Origin: Suicoccus acidiformans
Lineage (GTDB): Bacteria > Bacillota > Bacilli > Lactobacillales > Aerococcaceae
Direction: 5' to 3'
Assembly (NCBI RefSeq): GCF_003546865.1
Contig: NZ_CP023434.1
Coordinates: forward strand, 1,116,001 to 1,180,000
Length of the DNA: 64,000 nt
In this document: positions 18,501 through 27,339 of the stretch, piece by piece
Position numbering within the stretch: the first letter of the stretch is position 1
Layout: every line of letters starts with the position of its first letter
Position numbers and translations under genes: made by a program
Notes under the pieces: generated by a model
Seen by the model: the letters and a program-made list of their open reading frames with translations, nothing else
Database searches by the model: none
What the model was told of the DNA's origin: nothing

Positions 18501-19868
18501 ACAAAAGAGCTTTTCGGTGAGGATTATGTATATCGAGCTGGGACTATCGGTACGGTCGCTCAAAAGACGGCCCTAGGCTATGTGCGGGGCTATGAAGAGC
18601 ATACCGGTGAGATGTTGCCACAAGCTGAACGCGAGCGTCTAGCCTATGGCATTGAAGGGGCGAAGCGGACGACCGGGCAGCATCCAGGCGGTATTATTGT
18701 TATTCCGGATAATATGGAAGTGTATGACTTTACGCCGATTCAATATCCAGCGGACGATAATAATGCGGAGTGGAAGACGACGCATTTTGATTTCCATTCG
18801 ATAGATAATAATGTATTAAAGCTTGATATTCTTGGACACGATGACCCGACTATGATTCGCATGTTGTTCGATTTGACGGGGGTTGATCCGCAGAAGATAC
18901 CAGCAGTTGAAGAGAAGGTCATGCAAATCTTCCAGGGGACTGAAGTCTTAGGTGTTACACCGGAACAAATTTACTCTGAAACGGGGACACTGGGTGTACC
19001 TGAATTCGGGACTAACTTCGTCCGTGGTATGGTTGCGGAGACGAAACCAAGTAACTTTGCTGAGTTGCTTAAGATTTCCGGCCTCTCGCATGGAACAGAC
19101 GTCTGGTTAGGTAATGCCCAAGATTTGATTCGCAATAATGTCATCGAATTCTCTGAGGTGATTGGTTGTCGAGATGATATTATGGTGAACTTGATTCACT
19201 ATGGCTTGGAAGATGGTCTCGCCTTTAAGATTATGGAAAGTGTCCGGAAAGGGAAGGGAATTCCTGATGATTGGCAGGCCGAGATGCGTGCCCATAATGT
19301 ACCTGAGTGGTATATTGAGTCGTGCTTGAAGATTAAATACATGTTCCCTAAAGCACACGCGGCGGCCTACGTCTTAAATGCCTTGCGGATTGCATATTTC
19401 AAGGTATACTATCCCATCCAATATTATGCGGCCTACTTCTCAATTCGGGCTAAAGATTTTGACTTGACTGCCTTTTACCAAGGGAAAGAGATGGTTAAGC
19501 GGCGCATTCGGGAAATAAACGATAAAGGCTTTACCGCGACCAATAAAGAAACCACGCTCCTAACGGAGTTGGAGATTGCTAATGAGATGCTGGAGCGGGG
19601 GTATCGTTTCCAAATGGTGAATTTGGAGAAATCCGATGCAAGAAATTTCGTAATTGATGGCGATTCTTTAATTCCACCGTTTCGGGCCATCCCTGGCTTA
19701 GGTGCCAACGTCGCCGATCAAATTGTTAAAGCCCGAGAAGAAGCAAGCTTCTTGTCGAAAGAAGATTTGCAGAAACGTGGGAAAGTTTCCAAGACTATTA
19801 TGGAATATATGGATTTAAACGGCGTATTAGAAGGCTTGCCGGAGGAGGATCAGTTGAGTTTATTTTAA
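15555..19868 (+). CDS. polC: DNA polymerase III alpha subunit, PolC type
   Basis: The replicative polymerase of low-GC Gram-positives, 1437 aa. An N-terminal domain is followed by an OB-fold (about 235-330), a PHP domain split by the exonuclease (ELHAHTQMSQLDATNS at about 337) and a DEDD 3'-5' exonuclease (VVFDVETTGLS at about 424, AHNASFD, HHRAIYDSE). The polymerase core has PDIDLNFSGDYQ and GTVAQKTA. ATG 15555 follows AAAGGAG. It is transcribed separately from rseP and ends in its own terminator. Confidence 0.98.
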   Translation: MADQRDLFVYLLDQIQLHNEDIRAHLSDVEVDHVDILVNSKRWVFYFNRPERIYPDAYEIFQKQIVNAFKDIAEIEVWWQFDQLELDEADIENYFAAVVRRLSDEKPFVKACMENAQFHYEVGKVSIGLSSPQSVEMVQGKYHEILQMRLKQMGIENLSLEYYVDEALRSLEESTINERKSQEDEASLLEALRQQEERQEQQARAEMEQASDVEPIGKDIPPTSPTPMKELEDNQFKQVIEGYVFSKEVKELRGGNLLMILGVTDYTSSVTVKLISGRRIKATSFDLYNKGDWVRMEGDMVPDNYTSELYFRPRSMRNIAPKYVRYDKAPEGERRVELHAHTQMSQLDATNSAADIIKQAAAWGHPAVAITDHAGVQAFPEAFNMSKQLGIKVIYGCEIYLVNDGEPVAYNEAAIPLKDATYVVFDVETTGLSNVYDDIIELAGVKMKEGEVIDRFERFVHIDRPLSSFITELTSITDDMLKDAPDLKSVMTDFKAFCEGCILVAHNASFDMGFINKGYQKVGLEPTDAPVIDTLELSRTVNPEFKTHGLGVLAKRYNITLEQHHRAIYDSETTGYILFKMLAQAKEMYGMVEHQDLNQQMGQNDSYQQGRPMHATLLVQTQIGLKNLFKIVSEANVNYFYRTPRVPRSLLKKYREGLLVGTACAEGEVFTAMMQKGYDEARDLVDFYDYIELQPKAIYQTLIADEVIRDEATLEEIMRDMVRLGEETGKTVVATGDVHYIDPKDQIYREVLLRSMKANANRKLNLAPAHFRTTDEMLAEFAFLGEQEAYTLVVENSLKIADSIEEIEVIKKDLYTPIIEGAEEEIKAMTYGKAHEMYGNPLPTLIEERLEKELTSIISNGFAVIYLISQKLVLKSNEDGYLVGSRGSVGSSLVATLTGITEVNPLAPHYYCQKCHHNEFFTEGEYGSGYDLPDKACPECGELMQKDGQDIPFETFLGFYGDKVPDIDLNFSGDYQARAHAYTKELFGEDYVYRAGTIGTVAQKTALGYVRGYEEHTGEMLPQAERERLAYGIEGAKRTTGQHPGGIIVIPDNMEVYDFTPIQYPADDNNAEWKTTHFDFHSIDNNVLKLDILGHDDPTMIRMLFDLTGVDPQKIPAVEEKVMQIFQGTEVLGVTPEQIYSETGTLGVPEFGTNFVRGMVAETKPSNFAELLKISGLSHGTDVWLGNAQDLIRNNVIEFSEVIGCRDDIMVNLIHYGLEDGLAFKIMESVRKGKGIPDDWQAEMRAHNVPEWYIESCLKIKYMFPKAHAAAYVLNALRIAYFKVYYPIQYYAAYFSIRAKDFDLTAFYQGKEMVKRRIREINDKGFTATNKETTLLTELEIANEMLERGYRFQMVNLEKSDARNFVIDGDSLIPPFRAIPGLGANVADQIVKAREEASFLSKEDLQKRGKVSKTIMEYMDLNGVLEGLPEEDQLSLF

Positions 19869-19872
19869 GGGT

Positions 19873-19905
19873 AGCCAGCATTTCCTGAGGGGGTGCTGGT
19901 TTTTA
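19873..19905 (+). terminator. Terminator after polC
   Basis: AGCCAGCA pairs with TGCTGGTT around a 13-nt loop, followed by T residues. Confidence 0.75.
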
Positions 19906-19928
19906 TAACACTGACTTATCTTATATCA
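19904..19928. repeat. Dispersed intergenic repeat, copy 1
   Basis: It shares TATAACACTGACTT plus an 11-nt extension with 26157-26181. 21 of 25 positions agree, and all four differences are transitions. A GAAAAAT/GTC block follows about 16 nt downstream in both. It may be the decayed end of a mobile element. Confidence 0.45.
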
Positions 19929-20181
19929 AGATACAATGTAGGTTGAAAAATCTAGTCGAATTAACCTTTAGTCATCATTCGATTCATTGAGGTGGATTTT
20001 TTGGGAGTTTAGCTTATTAATAGGCATTTTGCCTTGTTTAATCTGGACGGGGAGATATGTACTTTGCATGATGATTCGTATTTAAACAAAGCAATGCATA
20101 TTTCTTGCAATTAATTCGTTTTCGAACTAATATATAGATAGTTTAAAGATGCTGATGAATTGAAGAAAGGAAACGATAATT
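19929..20181. other. Intergenic region upstream of the FMN reductase
   Basis: About 250 nt without a supported gene. It holds the tail of the dispersed repeat and AT-rich sequence. GAAAGGAAACG just before 20182 is the ribosome binding site. No convincing promoter is seen. Confidence 0.5.
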
Positions 20182-20730
20182 ATGACAAAAGTTGGTGTAC
20201 TTGTAGGAAGTTTAAGAGAGGGTTCATATGCGCGAAAGTGGGCTGAGGAATTTACGAAATTATTGCCAGAAGATTTCGAAGTGACTTTCCTTGAAATTGG
20301 TAATTTACCTTTATATAGTGAAGAATACGACGAGAATGAGCCAGCTGAATATGCAAGTTTTCGGGCAGAAGCCAAAGCGCAAGATGCAATTGTAATCTCG
20401 ACACCTGAATACAACCGTTCAACGTCTGCTGTATTGAAGAATGCTTTAGATGTAGGTTCACGCCCTTATGGTTCAAGTGTATGGGACGGTAAGCCAACCA
20501 TTATTATTGGCCACTCCATTTCTAATATTAGTGGAGCGAATGCTATTCAAAGCTTACGTCCAACCCTTGCTTTCTTGAATATGCCTGTGCTACCGCAACC
20601 TGAAGTACAATTAGCTAACTCTCAAAAGTATTTCGATGATGCCGGTAATTTGAATAATGAAGGCACGAAAGATTTCTTACAAGGGGCAGCCGATGCCTAT
20701 GTTGCCCATGTCAAACGTTACGTGGACTAA
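20182..20730 (+). CDS. NADPH-dependent FMN reductase family protein
   Basis: A 182-aa flavodoxin-like oxidoreductase (chromate/azo/quinone-reductase type). GSLREGSYAR at residues 8-17 is the FMN phosphate loop, and TPEYNRSTSAVLKNALD (about 75-91) is the family signature, with an IIGHSIS loop near 112. Cytoplasmic, usually dimeric. It stands alone between polC and the rimP operon, with a terminator-like hairpin downstream. Physiological substrate not determinable. Confidence 0.88.
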   Translation: MTKVGVLVGSLREGSYARKWAEEFTKLLPEDFEVTFLEIGNLPLYSEEYDENEPAEYASFRAEAKAQDAIVISTPEYNRSTSAVLKNALDVGSRPYGSSVWDGKPTIIIGHSISNISGANAIQSLRPTLAFLNMPVLPQPEVQLANSQKYFDDAGNLNNEGTKDFLQGAADAYVAHVKRYVD

Positions 20731-20787
20731 GCCTCTTGCAAGCGATAGCTTGATGTGTTACAATTAATAACGGAATAAGTCGGAAAG

Positions 20788-20816
20788 GAGTGAGCGATTT
20801 TCGCTTGCTCTTTTTT
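20788..20816 (+). terminator. Terminator after the FMN reductase gene
   Basis: GAGTGAGCGA (20788-20797), a TTT loop, TCGCTTGCTC (20801-20810, two wobbles), then TTTTTT. Confidence 0.85.
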
Positions 20817-20890
20817 ATGCGAATTTTCTAATGCATAGAGATACCTGCAGATGAATACTTAGGTGAAATTATTCTTAGAAGGGGTGAAGT

Positions 20891-21364
20891 ATGAGCGCTA
20901 TTGTTAAAGCTTTGCAACCAATCATTGAACCTATTGTCCAAGAGCATCATTGTTATTTAGTTGATATGGAATATGTCAAGGAAGGTCCGAACTGGTTTCT
21001 ACGTGTATACGCTGATAAAGAAGGTGGCATCGATCTGGATGATTGTGCGGCCATTAGTGAAGACGTAAGTGTTGCCTTAGATCAACTTTCGGAAGATCCG
21101 TTTCCAGATGCATACTATTTAGAAGTTTCTTCGCCTGGGGCTGAGCGTCCCTTGAAAGATGAAGCGGCAATTGAAGGAGCTGTAGGTGAATACGTTCATT
21201 TCGCCTATTATGTCCCACAACATGGGGAAAGCTTCCATGAAGGAACGCTTTTACGTGTCGAAGCGGATGCTTATATTCTAAAAGTAAACCTTAAAGGTCG
21301 CATAAAGGAACTTGCGATCGATAAAAATGCCGTGTCTCATGCGCGCTTGGCAATTAAATTTTAA
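20891..21364 (+). CDS. rimP: Ribosome maturation factor RimP
   Basis: Assists 30S subunit assembly. The 157-aa product has the N-terminal alpha/beta domain (LVDMEYVKEGPNWFLRVYAD, with D.DDC.A.SE) and the YYLEVSSPGAERPLK motif, then a C-terminal SH3-like domain. AGAAGGGGTG precedes ATG 20891. First gene of the rimP-nusA-ylxR-ylxQ-infB-rbfA operon, with nusA following after 20 nt. Confidence 0.95.
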   Translation: MSAIVKALQPIIEPIVQEHHCYLVDMEYVKEGPNWFLRVYADKEGGIDLDDCAAISEDVSVALDQLSEDPFPDAYYLEVSSPGAERPLKDEAAIEGAVGEYVHFAYYVPQHGESFHEGTLLRVEADAYILKVNLKGRIKELAIDKNAVSHARLAIKF

Positions 21365-21384
21365 TAATTAGAGGTGAAATACAC

Positions 21385-22725
21385 ATGAGCAAAGAACTTG
21401 TTCAAGCAATGGATTTATTGGAAGAGGAGAAAGGTATCTCCCGTGACGTCATCAAAGAAGCATTAGAATCTGCGCTTGTCTTGGCCTATAAGAAGAATTA
21501 TGACAGTGCTCAGAATGTGGAAGTAGATTTTGACGTGGAGGAAGGAACCATCAAAGTCTATTCCGTTAAGGAAGTCGTTGAGACGAACTATGACAGCACC
21601 TTGGAAATTAGTCTTGATGAAGCCTTGAAAATTAATCGTGCTTATGAAATTGGTGATAAGATTAAATTTGAAGTAACGCCTTCAGATTTCGGTCGCATCG
21701 CTACCCAAACGGCGAAGCATGTTATTCTGCAACGCTTACGGGAAGCAGAGCGCGAGATTGTCTATAATGAATACATTCAGTATGAAGATGAAATTCTCAC
21801 AGGAACCGTTGAGCGACAAGATGCTCGGGCCGTTTATGTCAACTTAGGGAACGTTGAAGCGATTATGCCTCAACGCGAACAAATTCCGGGTGAGCAGTTC
21901 ACCATGGATCAGCGCATTAAAGTTTATGTAGCTAAAGTTGATAAAACAACCCGCGGGCCGCAAATTGTGGTCAGTCGGGCGCATCCAGATTTCTTGCGTC
22001 GTTTATTTGAACAAGAGGTGCCAGAAATATATGATGGTGTTGTTGAAATTATGAGTATTGCCCGTGAAGCTGGCGACCGCTCTAAGGTGGCCGTTCGTTC
22101 GCGCGATGCAAACGTAGACCCAGTCGGTACTTGTGTTGGACCAAATGGCCAACGGGTACAAACGATTGTTTACGAATTAAATGGCGAGAACATGGATATT
22201 ATAGAATACAGCGATGATAAGGAAGTTTTCATCCGCAATGCCATGAATCCTGCTGAAGTTGTAGACGTGATTTTTGAAGAAGAGGGAAGCAGCGAAGCGA
22301 TTGTTGTTGTACCAGAATACCAATTATCATTAGCCATTGGTAAGAAAGGGCAGAATGCCCGCCTCGGTGCGCGACTAACCAACTGTAAGATTGACATCAA
22401 ATCGGAAGAAGCCTATGCATCTTACCAAGCCAAGAAAGAAGCTGCCCGCTTAGAAGCAGAAGCTTTAGCTGCCAAAGACGAAGCGTCAGCAGCCGTAGCG
22501 GATGATATCGCAAGCATCGAAGATTTAGAAGCTATTCCAGGTGAAGGCAGCGTTGAAGAAGCGATTCAACAAGCAGATATTGCCGAGAATAACTACGATT
22601 CGGAAGATGTAGAAGAAGCCATTGGCGAAGTGGAAATCGATGGCGAGCAGACGTATGATGAACTTGTCGAAGAAGTCGCATACGATGAATTAGCCGTCAT
22701 TGATGAAGAATTAACAGAAGAGTAG
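21385..22725 (+). CDS. nusA: Transcription termination/antitermination protein NusA
   Basis: RNA polymerase-associated factor controlling pausing, termination and antitermination. Layout: N-terminal domain (1-125), S1 domain (about 130-200; ILTGTVERQDARAVYVNLG), two KH domains (about 205-345; VDPVGTCVGPNGQRVQ and LAIGKKGQNARLGARL). An acidic C-terminal extension of about 95 residues is rich in E, D and A. The length of 446 aa exceeds the B. subtilis form because of this tail. AGGTGAAA precedes ATG 21385. Confidence 0.96.
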   Translation: MSKELVQAMDLLEEEKGISRDVIKEALESALVLAYKKNYDSAQNVEVDFDVEEGTIKVYSVKEVVETNYDSTLEISLDEALKINRAYEIGDKIKFEVTPSDFGRIATQTAKHVILQRLREAEREIVYNEYIQYEDEILTGTVERQDARAVYVNLGNVEAIMPQREQIPGEQFTMDQRIKVYVAKVDKTTRGPQIVVSRAHPDFLRRLFEQEVPEIYDGVVEIMSIAREAGDRSKVAVRSRDANVDPVGTCVGPNGQRVQTIVYELNGENMDIIEYSDDKEVFIRNAMNPAEVVDVIFEEEGSSEAIVVVPEYQLSLAIGKKGQNARLGARLTNCKIDIKSEEAYASYQAKKEAARLEAEALAAKDEASAAVADDIASIEDLEAIPGEGSVEEAIQQADIAENNYDSEDVEEAIGEVEIDGEQTYDELVEEVAYDELAVIDEELTEE

Positions 22726-22733
22726 GTGGACGC

Positions 22734-23033
22734 ATGAGTAAACAAGGACGTCAACGCAAGATTCCCATGCGTAAATGTATTGTCTCTCAAGAAATGTACC
22801 CGAAGAAAGAACTCGTACGCGTAGTCAAAACCAAAGAGAACGAAGTCTTTCTTGACCCAACTGGCCGCCAGAATGGCCGGGGTGCTTACATTGCCCTCGA
22901 TCCCGAATTGGCTAAGAAGGCAAAGAAAGAGCGCACCTTTGATAAAGCTTTTGGCATAAAGATTGCCGATGAATTCTACGATGAGCTCTATGCCTATGTT
23001 GACCATCAGAAAGCGCGTCAAGAGCTCCTATGA
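22734..23033 (+). CDS. ylxR: YlxR (RnpM) family protein
   Basis: A 99-aa DUF448-type small basic protein. RKCIVSQEMYPKKELVRVV and GRGAYI are family hallmarks. B. subtilis YlxR/RnpM is reported to bind RNase P RNA. The gene lies 8 nt after nusA and overlaps ylxQ by 4 nt (ATGA), as usual in this operon. Confidence 0.93.
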   Translation: MSKQGRQRKIPMRKCIVSQEMYPKKELVRVVKTKENEVFLDPTGRQNGRGAYIALDPELAKKAKKERTFDKAFGIKIADEFYDELYAYVDHQKARQELL

Positions 23034-23350
23034 AAGAAAGAGACAAAGCTATAAACTTTCTTGGTCTCTGTCAACGCGCAGGGAAATTGGTCAGCGGCGA
23101 TGAACAGGTAGAACAAGCGACAAAGTTTGGTCAAGTCTATGTTCTTCTATGCGCCAGTGATGCCAGTGAGAGTGCCAAGAAGCGTTACCAGAATTTATCC
23201 GAAAATTATGATATTCCATTGTATACGCAGTTTACTCGGGAGGAATTATCCAACGCAATCGGCAAAGCGCGAACAATGTTGGGGATTCAAGACCGTGGAA
23301 TGGCCAAGAAATTTATGTCTTATGAAGATGGAGAAGAAACAATGAACTAA
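23030..23350 (+). CDS. ylxQ: L7Ae-family ribosomal-like protein YlxQ
   Basis: A 106-aa kink-turn-binding protein of the L7Ae/L30e/Gadd45 fold. LGLCQRAGKLVSGDEQV at the N-terminus and the VLLCASDASESAKKRY block fit the family. The start ATG overlaps the ylxR stop. Role probably in RNA binding or ribosome biology; exact function unsettled in the family. Confidence 0.92.
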   Translation: MKERDKAINFLGLCQRAGKLVSGDEQVEQATKFGQVYVLLCASDASESAKKRYQNLSENYDIPLYTQFTREELSNAIGKARTMLGIQDRGMAKKFMSYEDGEETMN

Positions 23351-23375
23351 ACACATATAACAGGAAGGTGATTGT

Positions 23376-25607
23376 ATGACAGCAAAACGCATTTACGAAT
23401 TTGCTAAAGAAAACGACATGACCAGTAAAGCCATGTTAGAGTTAGCTAAAGACGCCGGTTTAGAATTCGGCAGCCACATGTCATCTATTAGTCCAGAAGA
23501 GCAAACGACTTTAAAGAAAGCGATGGCAAACCCAGGCAAGTCTAAACAAGAGCAGAAGTCGACCCAAAAGCCTCGTCAAGAGAAAGGCCAAGGCCAATCT
23601 GCCTCTAAAGGTGATCAGAAACGTCAAAATCAGAATGATCGCCGCCAAGGTAATCAAGCGAAGGATAAGCCGAAGAATAATAAACGACGCAATAAGTCAG
23701 GTAATAATCAAGCGACTCAACAAGGCAACCAAGATAGTAACCAAGAAGGTGGGCGTCGTCGCAATCGTCGCAATCGCCGTCGCAATCGAAATCAGAATCG
23801 CAACCATAACCAACCGCAATCTAAAGGCATTACCCAGCGTAAGTATAAAGACTTACCAGAGTCTTTCGAATACTCAGAGGGTATGAATATTCAAGATATT
23901 GCGAAGATTTTCCACCGGGATGCAACGGAAATTATTAAACGCCTCATGATGCTAGGAGTCATGGCTAACCAGAACCAAGCTTTATCCAAAGACATTATTG
24001 AATTAATTGCTATGGAATACGGCGTAGAAGCCATTGAGAAAGTGGAAATTGACGTTTCAGATCTTGAGCAATATTTCGAAGCGCCGGAAGGTGCCGAAGT
24101 GACGTCTCGTCCACCAGTTGTGACGATTATGGGACACGTTGACCATGGTAAGACGACTTTACTCGATCAATTACGCCATACCCGCGTCACCGAAGGTGAA
24201 GCCGGAGGTATTACCCAACATATTGGTGCTTATCAAGTCGAAGCGAGTGGTCAAATGATTACTTTCTTAGATACACCAGGTCACGAGGCCTTTACAACCA
24301 TGCGGGCACGGGGTGCCGATGTTACTGACATTGCTATTATTGTCGTAGCAGCTGATGACGGGGTTATGCCGCAAACTGTAGAAGCAATTAGTCATGCTAA
24401 AGCGGCGAATGTGCCAATTATTGTAGCAATTAATAAGATTGATAAGCCTGAAGCGAACCCTGACCGCATTAAGAATGAAATGACTGAACATGAACTCATT
24501 CCAGAAGAATGGGGCGGGGACACCATCTTTGTTGAGATTTCAGCTAAGAACAATACAAACATTGATGAATTATTAGAGATGGTCCTACTTGTCGCTGAAG
24601 TTCAAGAATTGACGGCTGTAGCTGACCGCCTGGCTGTAGGTTCAGTCATTGAAGCACGCTTGGATAAAGGTCAAGGGGCGACGGCTACCTTGCTAGTTCA
24701 AGAAGGGACGCTGAATGTAGGTGACCCAATTGTTGTAGGGAATACTTATGGCCGGGTACGGACGATGGTGAATGACCAAGGTCGTCGCATCCGTGAAGCC
24801 GGACCAGCCACACCCGTTGAAATTACTGGTTTAAATGACGCACCTCAAGCCGGGGATTTATTCGTCGTCTATGAAGATGAGAAGACGGCACGTCAAGCTG
24901 GAGAAGAACGTGCTAAACAAGCACTCTTAGAAGCGCGTAATGCCAGCCAGAAAGTCACCTTGGATAATCTATTCGAAACGCTTCAAGAAGGCGAATTGAA
25001 ATCGGTGAATGTAATTATTAAAGCCGATGTTCAAGGTTCAGCTGAAGCACTTAGCGCAAGTCTACAGAAGATTGATGTAGAAGGCGTTAAGGTGAACATC
25101 GTTCACTCGGCAGTTGGGGCTATTAACGAGAGCGATATTTCCTTGGCTGCTGCCTCAGGTGCAATTGTCATCGGCTTTAACGTTCGTCCGACCCCACAAG
25201 CGCGTCAAGAAGCTGAAGCAGAAGAAATCGATATTCGTCAATACCGGGTCATCTATGATGCGATTGATGAAGTCGAAACAGCTATGAAAGGTCTATTAGA
25301 CCCAGAATTCAAAGAAGAAGTGCAAGGTCAAGCTATCGTCCGCGAGACATTTACGGTGTCGAAATTGGGAACAATTGCCGGATCTTTTGTCACCGATGGC
25401 TATATTGCAAGAAGCAGTCAAGTTCGTCTAATTCGGGATAATATTGTTATTTACGAAGGTGACTTGAAGAGCTTGCGTCGTTTCCAAGACGATGTGCGGG
25501 AAGTTACGAAAGGTTTCGAATGTGGAATTATGATTGAAGGGTATAATGACATCAAGATTGATGATGTGATTGAAGCCTTCCATATGGTTGAAGTTAAACC
25601 TAGCTAA
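23376..25607 (+). CDS. infB: Translation initiation factor IF-2
   Basis: GTPase that places initiator tRNA on the 30S subunit; 743 aa. N-terminal IF2_N helix ([17 protein letters not shown]), then a low-complexity Q/N/R/K-rich linker (about 50-150). The G domain has GHVDHGKTT at about 251, DTPGHEAFT and NKIDK. Domains II-IV include [17 protein letters not shown] and the fMet-tRNA-binding C-terminus. GGAAGGTG precedes ATG 23376. Confidence 0.97.
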   Translation: MTAKRIYEFAKENDMTSKAMLELAKDAGLEFGSHMSSISPEEQTTLKKAMANPGKSKQEQKSTQKPRQEKGQGQSASKGDQKRQNQNDRRQGNQAKDKPKNNKRRNKSGNNQATQQGNQDSNQEGGRRRNRRNRRRNRNQNRNHNQPQSKGITQRKYKDLPESFEYSEGMNIQDIAKIFHRDATEIIKRLMMLGVMANQNQALSKDIIELIAMEYGVEAIEKVEIDVSDLEQYFEAPEGAEVTSRPPVVTIMGHVDHGKTTLLDQLRHTRVTEGEAGGITQHIGAYQVEASGQMITFLDTPGHEAFTTMRARGADVTDIAIIVVAADDGVMPQTVEAISHAKAANVPIIVAINKIDKPEANPDRIKNEMTEHELIPEEWGGDTIFVEISAKNNTNIDELLEMVLLVAEVQELTAVADRLAVGSVIEARLDKGQGATATLLVQEGTLNVGDPIVVGNTYGRVRTMVNDQGRRIREAGPATPVEITGLNDAPQAGDLFVVYEDEKTARQAGEERAKQALLEARNASQKVTLDNLFETLQEGELKSVNVIIKADVQGSAEALSASLQKIDVEGVKVNIVHSAVGAINESDISLAAASGAIVIGFNVRPTPQARQEAEAEEIDIRQYRVIYDAIDEVETAMKGLLDPEFKEEVQGQAIVRETFTVSKLGTIAGSFVTDGYIARSSQVRLIRDNIVIYEGDLKSLRRFQDDVREVTKGFECGIMIEGYNDIKIDDVIEAFHMVEVKPS

Positions 25608-25621
25608 AAGGAGAAAGTAAC

Positions 25622-25975
25622 ATGGCTAAATATCGAGTTGGCCGCGTTCGCCAAGAGATTCTACGTGAGGTCAACGACATCTTGATGAAAGAGGTCAAGG
25701 ACCCACGTGTAGATGGTGTCACGATTACAGACGTTGACCTAACGGGAGATTTATCTCAAGCAACGATTTACTATAGCACTTTATCTGACCTAGCCGGTCA
25801 AAGGCAGAAAACTGAGGATGGCTTACAAGCTGCTACAGGTATCGTACGCCGTGAATTAAGCAAAAGATTAAGCCTATATAAAGTGCCAGAAATCGCATTT
25901 GAACGCGATCCATCGATTGACTATGGTAGTCGTATCGATGATTTATTAAAGCAAATCCAAGAAGATGATGTCTAA
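25622..25975 (+). CDS. rbfA: Ribosome-binding factor A
   Basis: KH-fold 30S maturation factor, 117 aa. RVRQEILREVNDILMKEVKDPRV and the VTITDVDLTGDLSQATIYYS block are diagnostic. AAAAGGAG precedes ATG 25622, and the gene starts 14 nt after infB. Last gene of the operon, closed by a terminator. Confidence 0.96.
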   Translation: MAKYRVGRVRQEILREVNDILMKEVKDPRVDGVTITDVDLTGDLSQATIYYSTLSDLAGQRQKTEDGLQAATGIVRRELSKRLSLYKVPEIAFERDPSIDYGSRIDDLLKQIQEDDV

Positions 25976-25983
25976 TTATCTGA

Positions 25984-26009
25984 AGTCCAGGGGAAACTCT
26001 GGGCTTTTT
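25984..26009 (+). terminator. Terminator of the rimP-rbfA operon
   Basis: AGTCCAG (25984-25990) pairs with CTGGGCT (25999-26005, one wobble), then TTTT. Confidence 0.75.
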
Positions 26010-26377
26010 ATTTTGCACCATAAATTGCTTCTATTTTATACACGTCAATTTCAAGTTTAAATTATTCGCTGTAAGTATTTTGCACATACTTTGAACTGTG
26101 GCAATCGAAATTAGACTTTGTGAATCTAAGGTGACATTTATAGGTCAAAAAATATGTATAACACTGACTTGCCTTGCATCATTATTCAACCTATGGGAAA
26201 AATGCGGTCATATCAACGTTTCATAATCATTATATTAATTCTACCTTAAATTTACCTAGCCATAGTGCGTTTGCTTATTTGAGTTACTTATGTTTGAGTA
26301 TTTATATATTTTGAAGAAAAGGACCTCCATTGAGGCAGGGACCACATTACCTCTTAGTAGAGCTTTGTTCATTTATT
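26010..26377. other. Gene-free intergenic region between rbfA and truB
   Basis: About 370 nt of AT-rich sequence with stops in all frames. The only notable content is the dispersed repeat at 26157-26181 and the truB promoter at its right edge. In most relatives these genes are closer, so it may be a scar of a lost element (inference). Confidence 0.5.
26157..26181. repeat. Dispersed intergenic repeat, copy 2
   Basis: Same orientation as copy 1 at 19904-19928; 14 identical leading bases, then four transitions in 11 bases. Confidence 0.45.
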
Positions 26378-26386
26378 TGCTATAAT
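26378..26386 (+). promoter_or_regulatory. Extended -10 promoter of truB-ribF
   Basis: TGC-TATAAT inside TTTATTTGCTATAATA, identical over 16 nt to the uppS promoter. Confidence 0.6.
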
Positions 26387-26414
26387 ATGTTTAGTTTATA
26401 TTAGAGGTGTAAAT

Positions 26415-27323
26415 ATGTACGATGGACTTTTGCCTGTTTGGAAAGCTGCTGGTATGACGAGTCATGATGTGGTTTTTAAGGCACGTAAGATATTAGGAAT
26501 GAAGAAGATTGGTCATACTGGAACCTTGGATCCTGCTGTGGAAGGGGTTCTTTTGTTATGCCTTGGGAAGGGCACCAAGCTTGTTGAGCTGTTGATGGAT
26601 GGTGAGAAGGTCTACCAAGGTGAAGTGACCTTTGGTGTGAGTACGGAAACGGAAGATGCTGAAGGGACTGTAGTAGAAGAACAGCCTGTTGAGACAGCAA
26701 TCCCAGATGAGACGATTGACCAGGCTATGCAGGAATTGACAGGTGTTATTACGCAAATTCCACCGATGTATTCAGCAGTGAAAGTGAAGGGACGCCGTTT
26801 ATACGAATATGCTCGGGCGGGAGAAGTGGTTGAACGTCCTAAACGTCAAGTGAGTATTGATCGCTTCGAGCGAATGCAGCCATCCATCTATGATGAACAA
26901 AGCAAAATGCAGCGTACAGTATTTATGGTTCATTGTGGTAAGGGGACGTATATCCGCACTTTAGCCGTAGATTTAGGGCGAAAGCTAGGTTATCCTGCCC
27001 ATATGTCTCAGTTGATACGCTTGTCAACTGGAGGTTTTGGCAAGGAAGATGCGGTAAGCTTAGAGGAGCTCGCCGAGGCGGTCCAGACTGGCGCAGAGCT
27101 TCCTTGGATCCAGCCCATTGAAACAGGCCTCAAGCATCTGCCTCGCCTAGACATTCAAGGGGAAGCTTTGATTAAAGTTCGAAATGGCCAAGTGCTCGAG
27201 GAAGATTATTTCGGGGCGACCATTAAGGAAGCAACGGTAGTCTATAATGACGGTCACGCCATAGCTATATATGCGCCCCATCCAAGTAAAGCCGGCCTGA
27301 TTAAACCACAGAAAATGTTCTAA
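26415..27323 (+). CDS. truB: tRNA pseudouridine(55) synthase TruB
   Basis: Makes pseudouridine 55 in the T loop of tRNAs. The 302-aa product has the catalytic GTLDP motif (Asp39), KIGHTGTLDPAVEGVLLL, and PMYSAVKVKGRRLYEYAR. The C-terminal PUA-like segment is shorter than in E. coli, as in other Firmicutes. AGAGGTGT precedes ATG 26415. It is followed 16 nt later by ribF. Confidence 0.96.
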   Translation: MYDGLLPVWKAAGMTSHDVVFKARKILGMKKIGHTGTLDPAVEGVLLLCLGKGTKLVELLMDGEKVYQGEVTFGVSTETEDAEGTVVEEQPVETAIPDETIDQAMQELTGVITQIPPMYSAVKVKGRRLYEYARAGEVVERPKRQVSIDRFERMQPSIYDEQSKMQRTVFMVHCGKGTYIRTLAVDLGRKLGYPAHMSQLIRLSTGGFGKEDAVSLEELAEAVQTGAELPWIQPIETGLKHLPRLDIQGEALIKVRNGQVLEEDYFGATIKEATVVYNDGHAIAIYAPHPSKAGLIKPQKMF

Positions 27324-27339
27324 AAGAAAGGATTGCATG

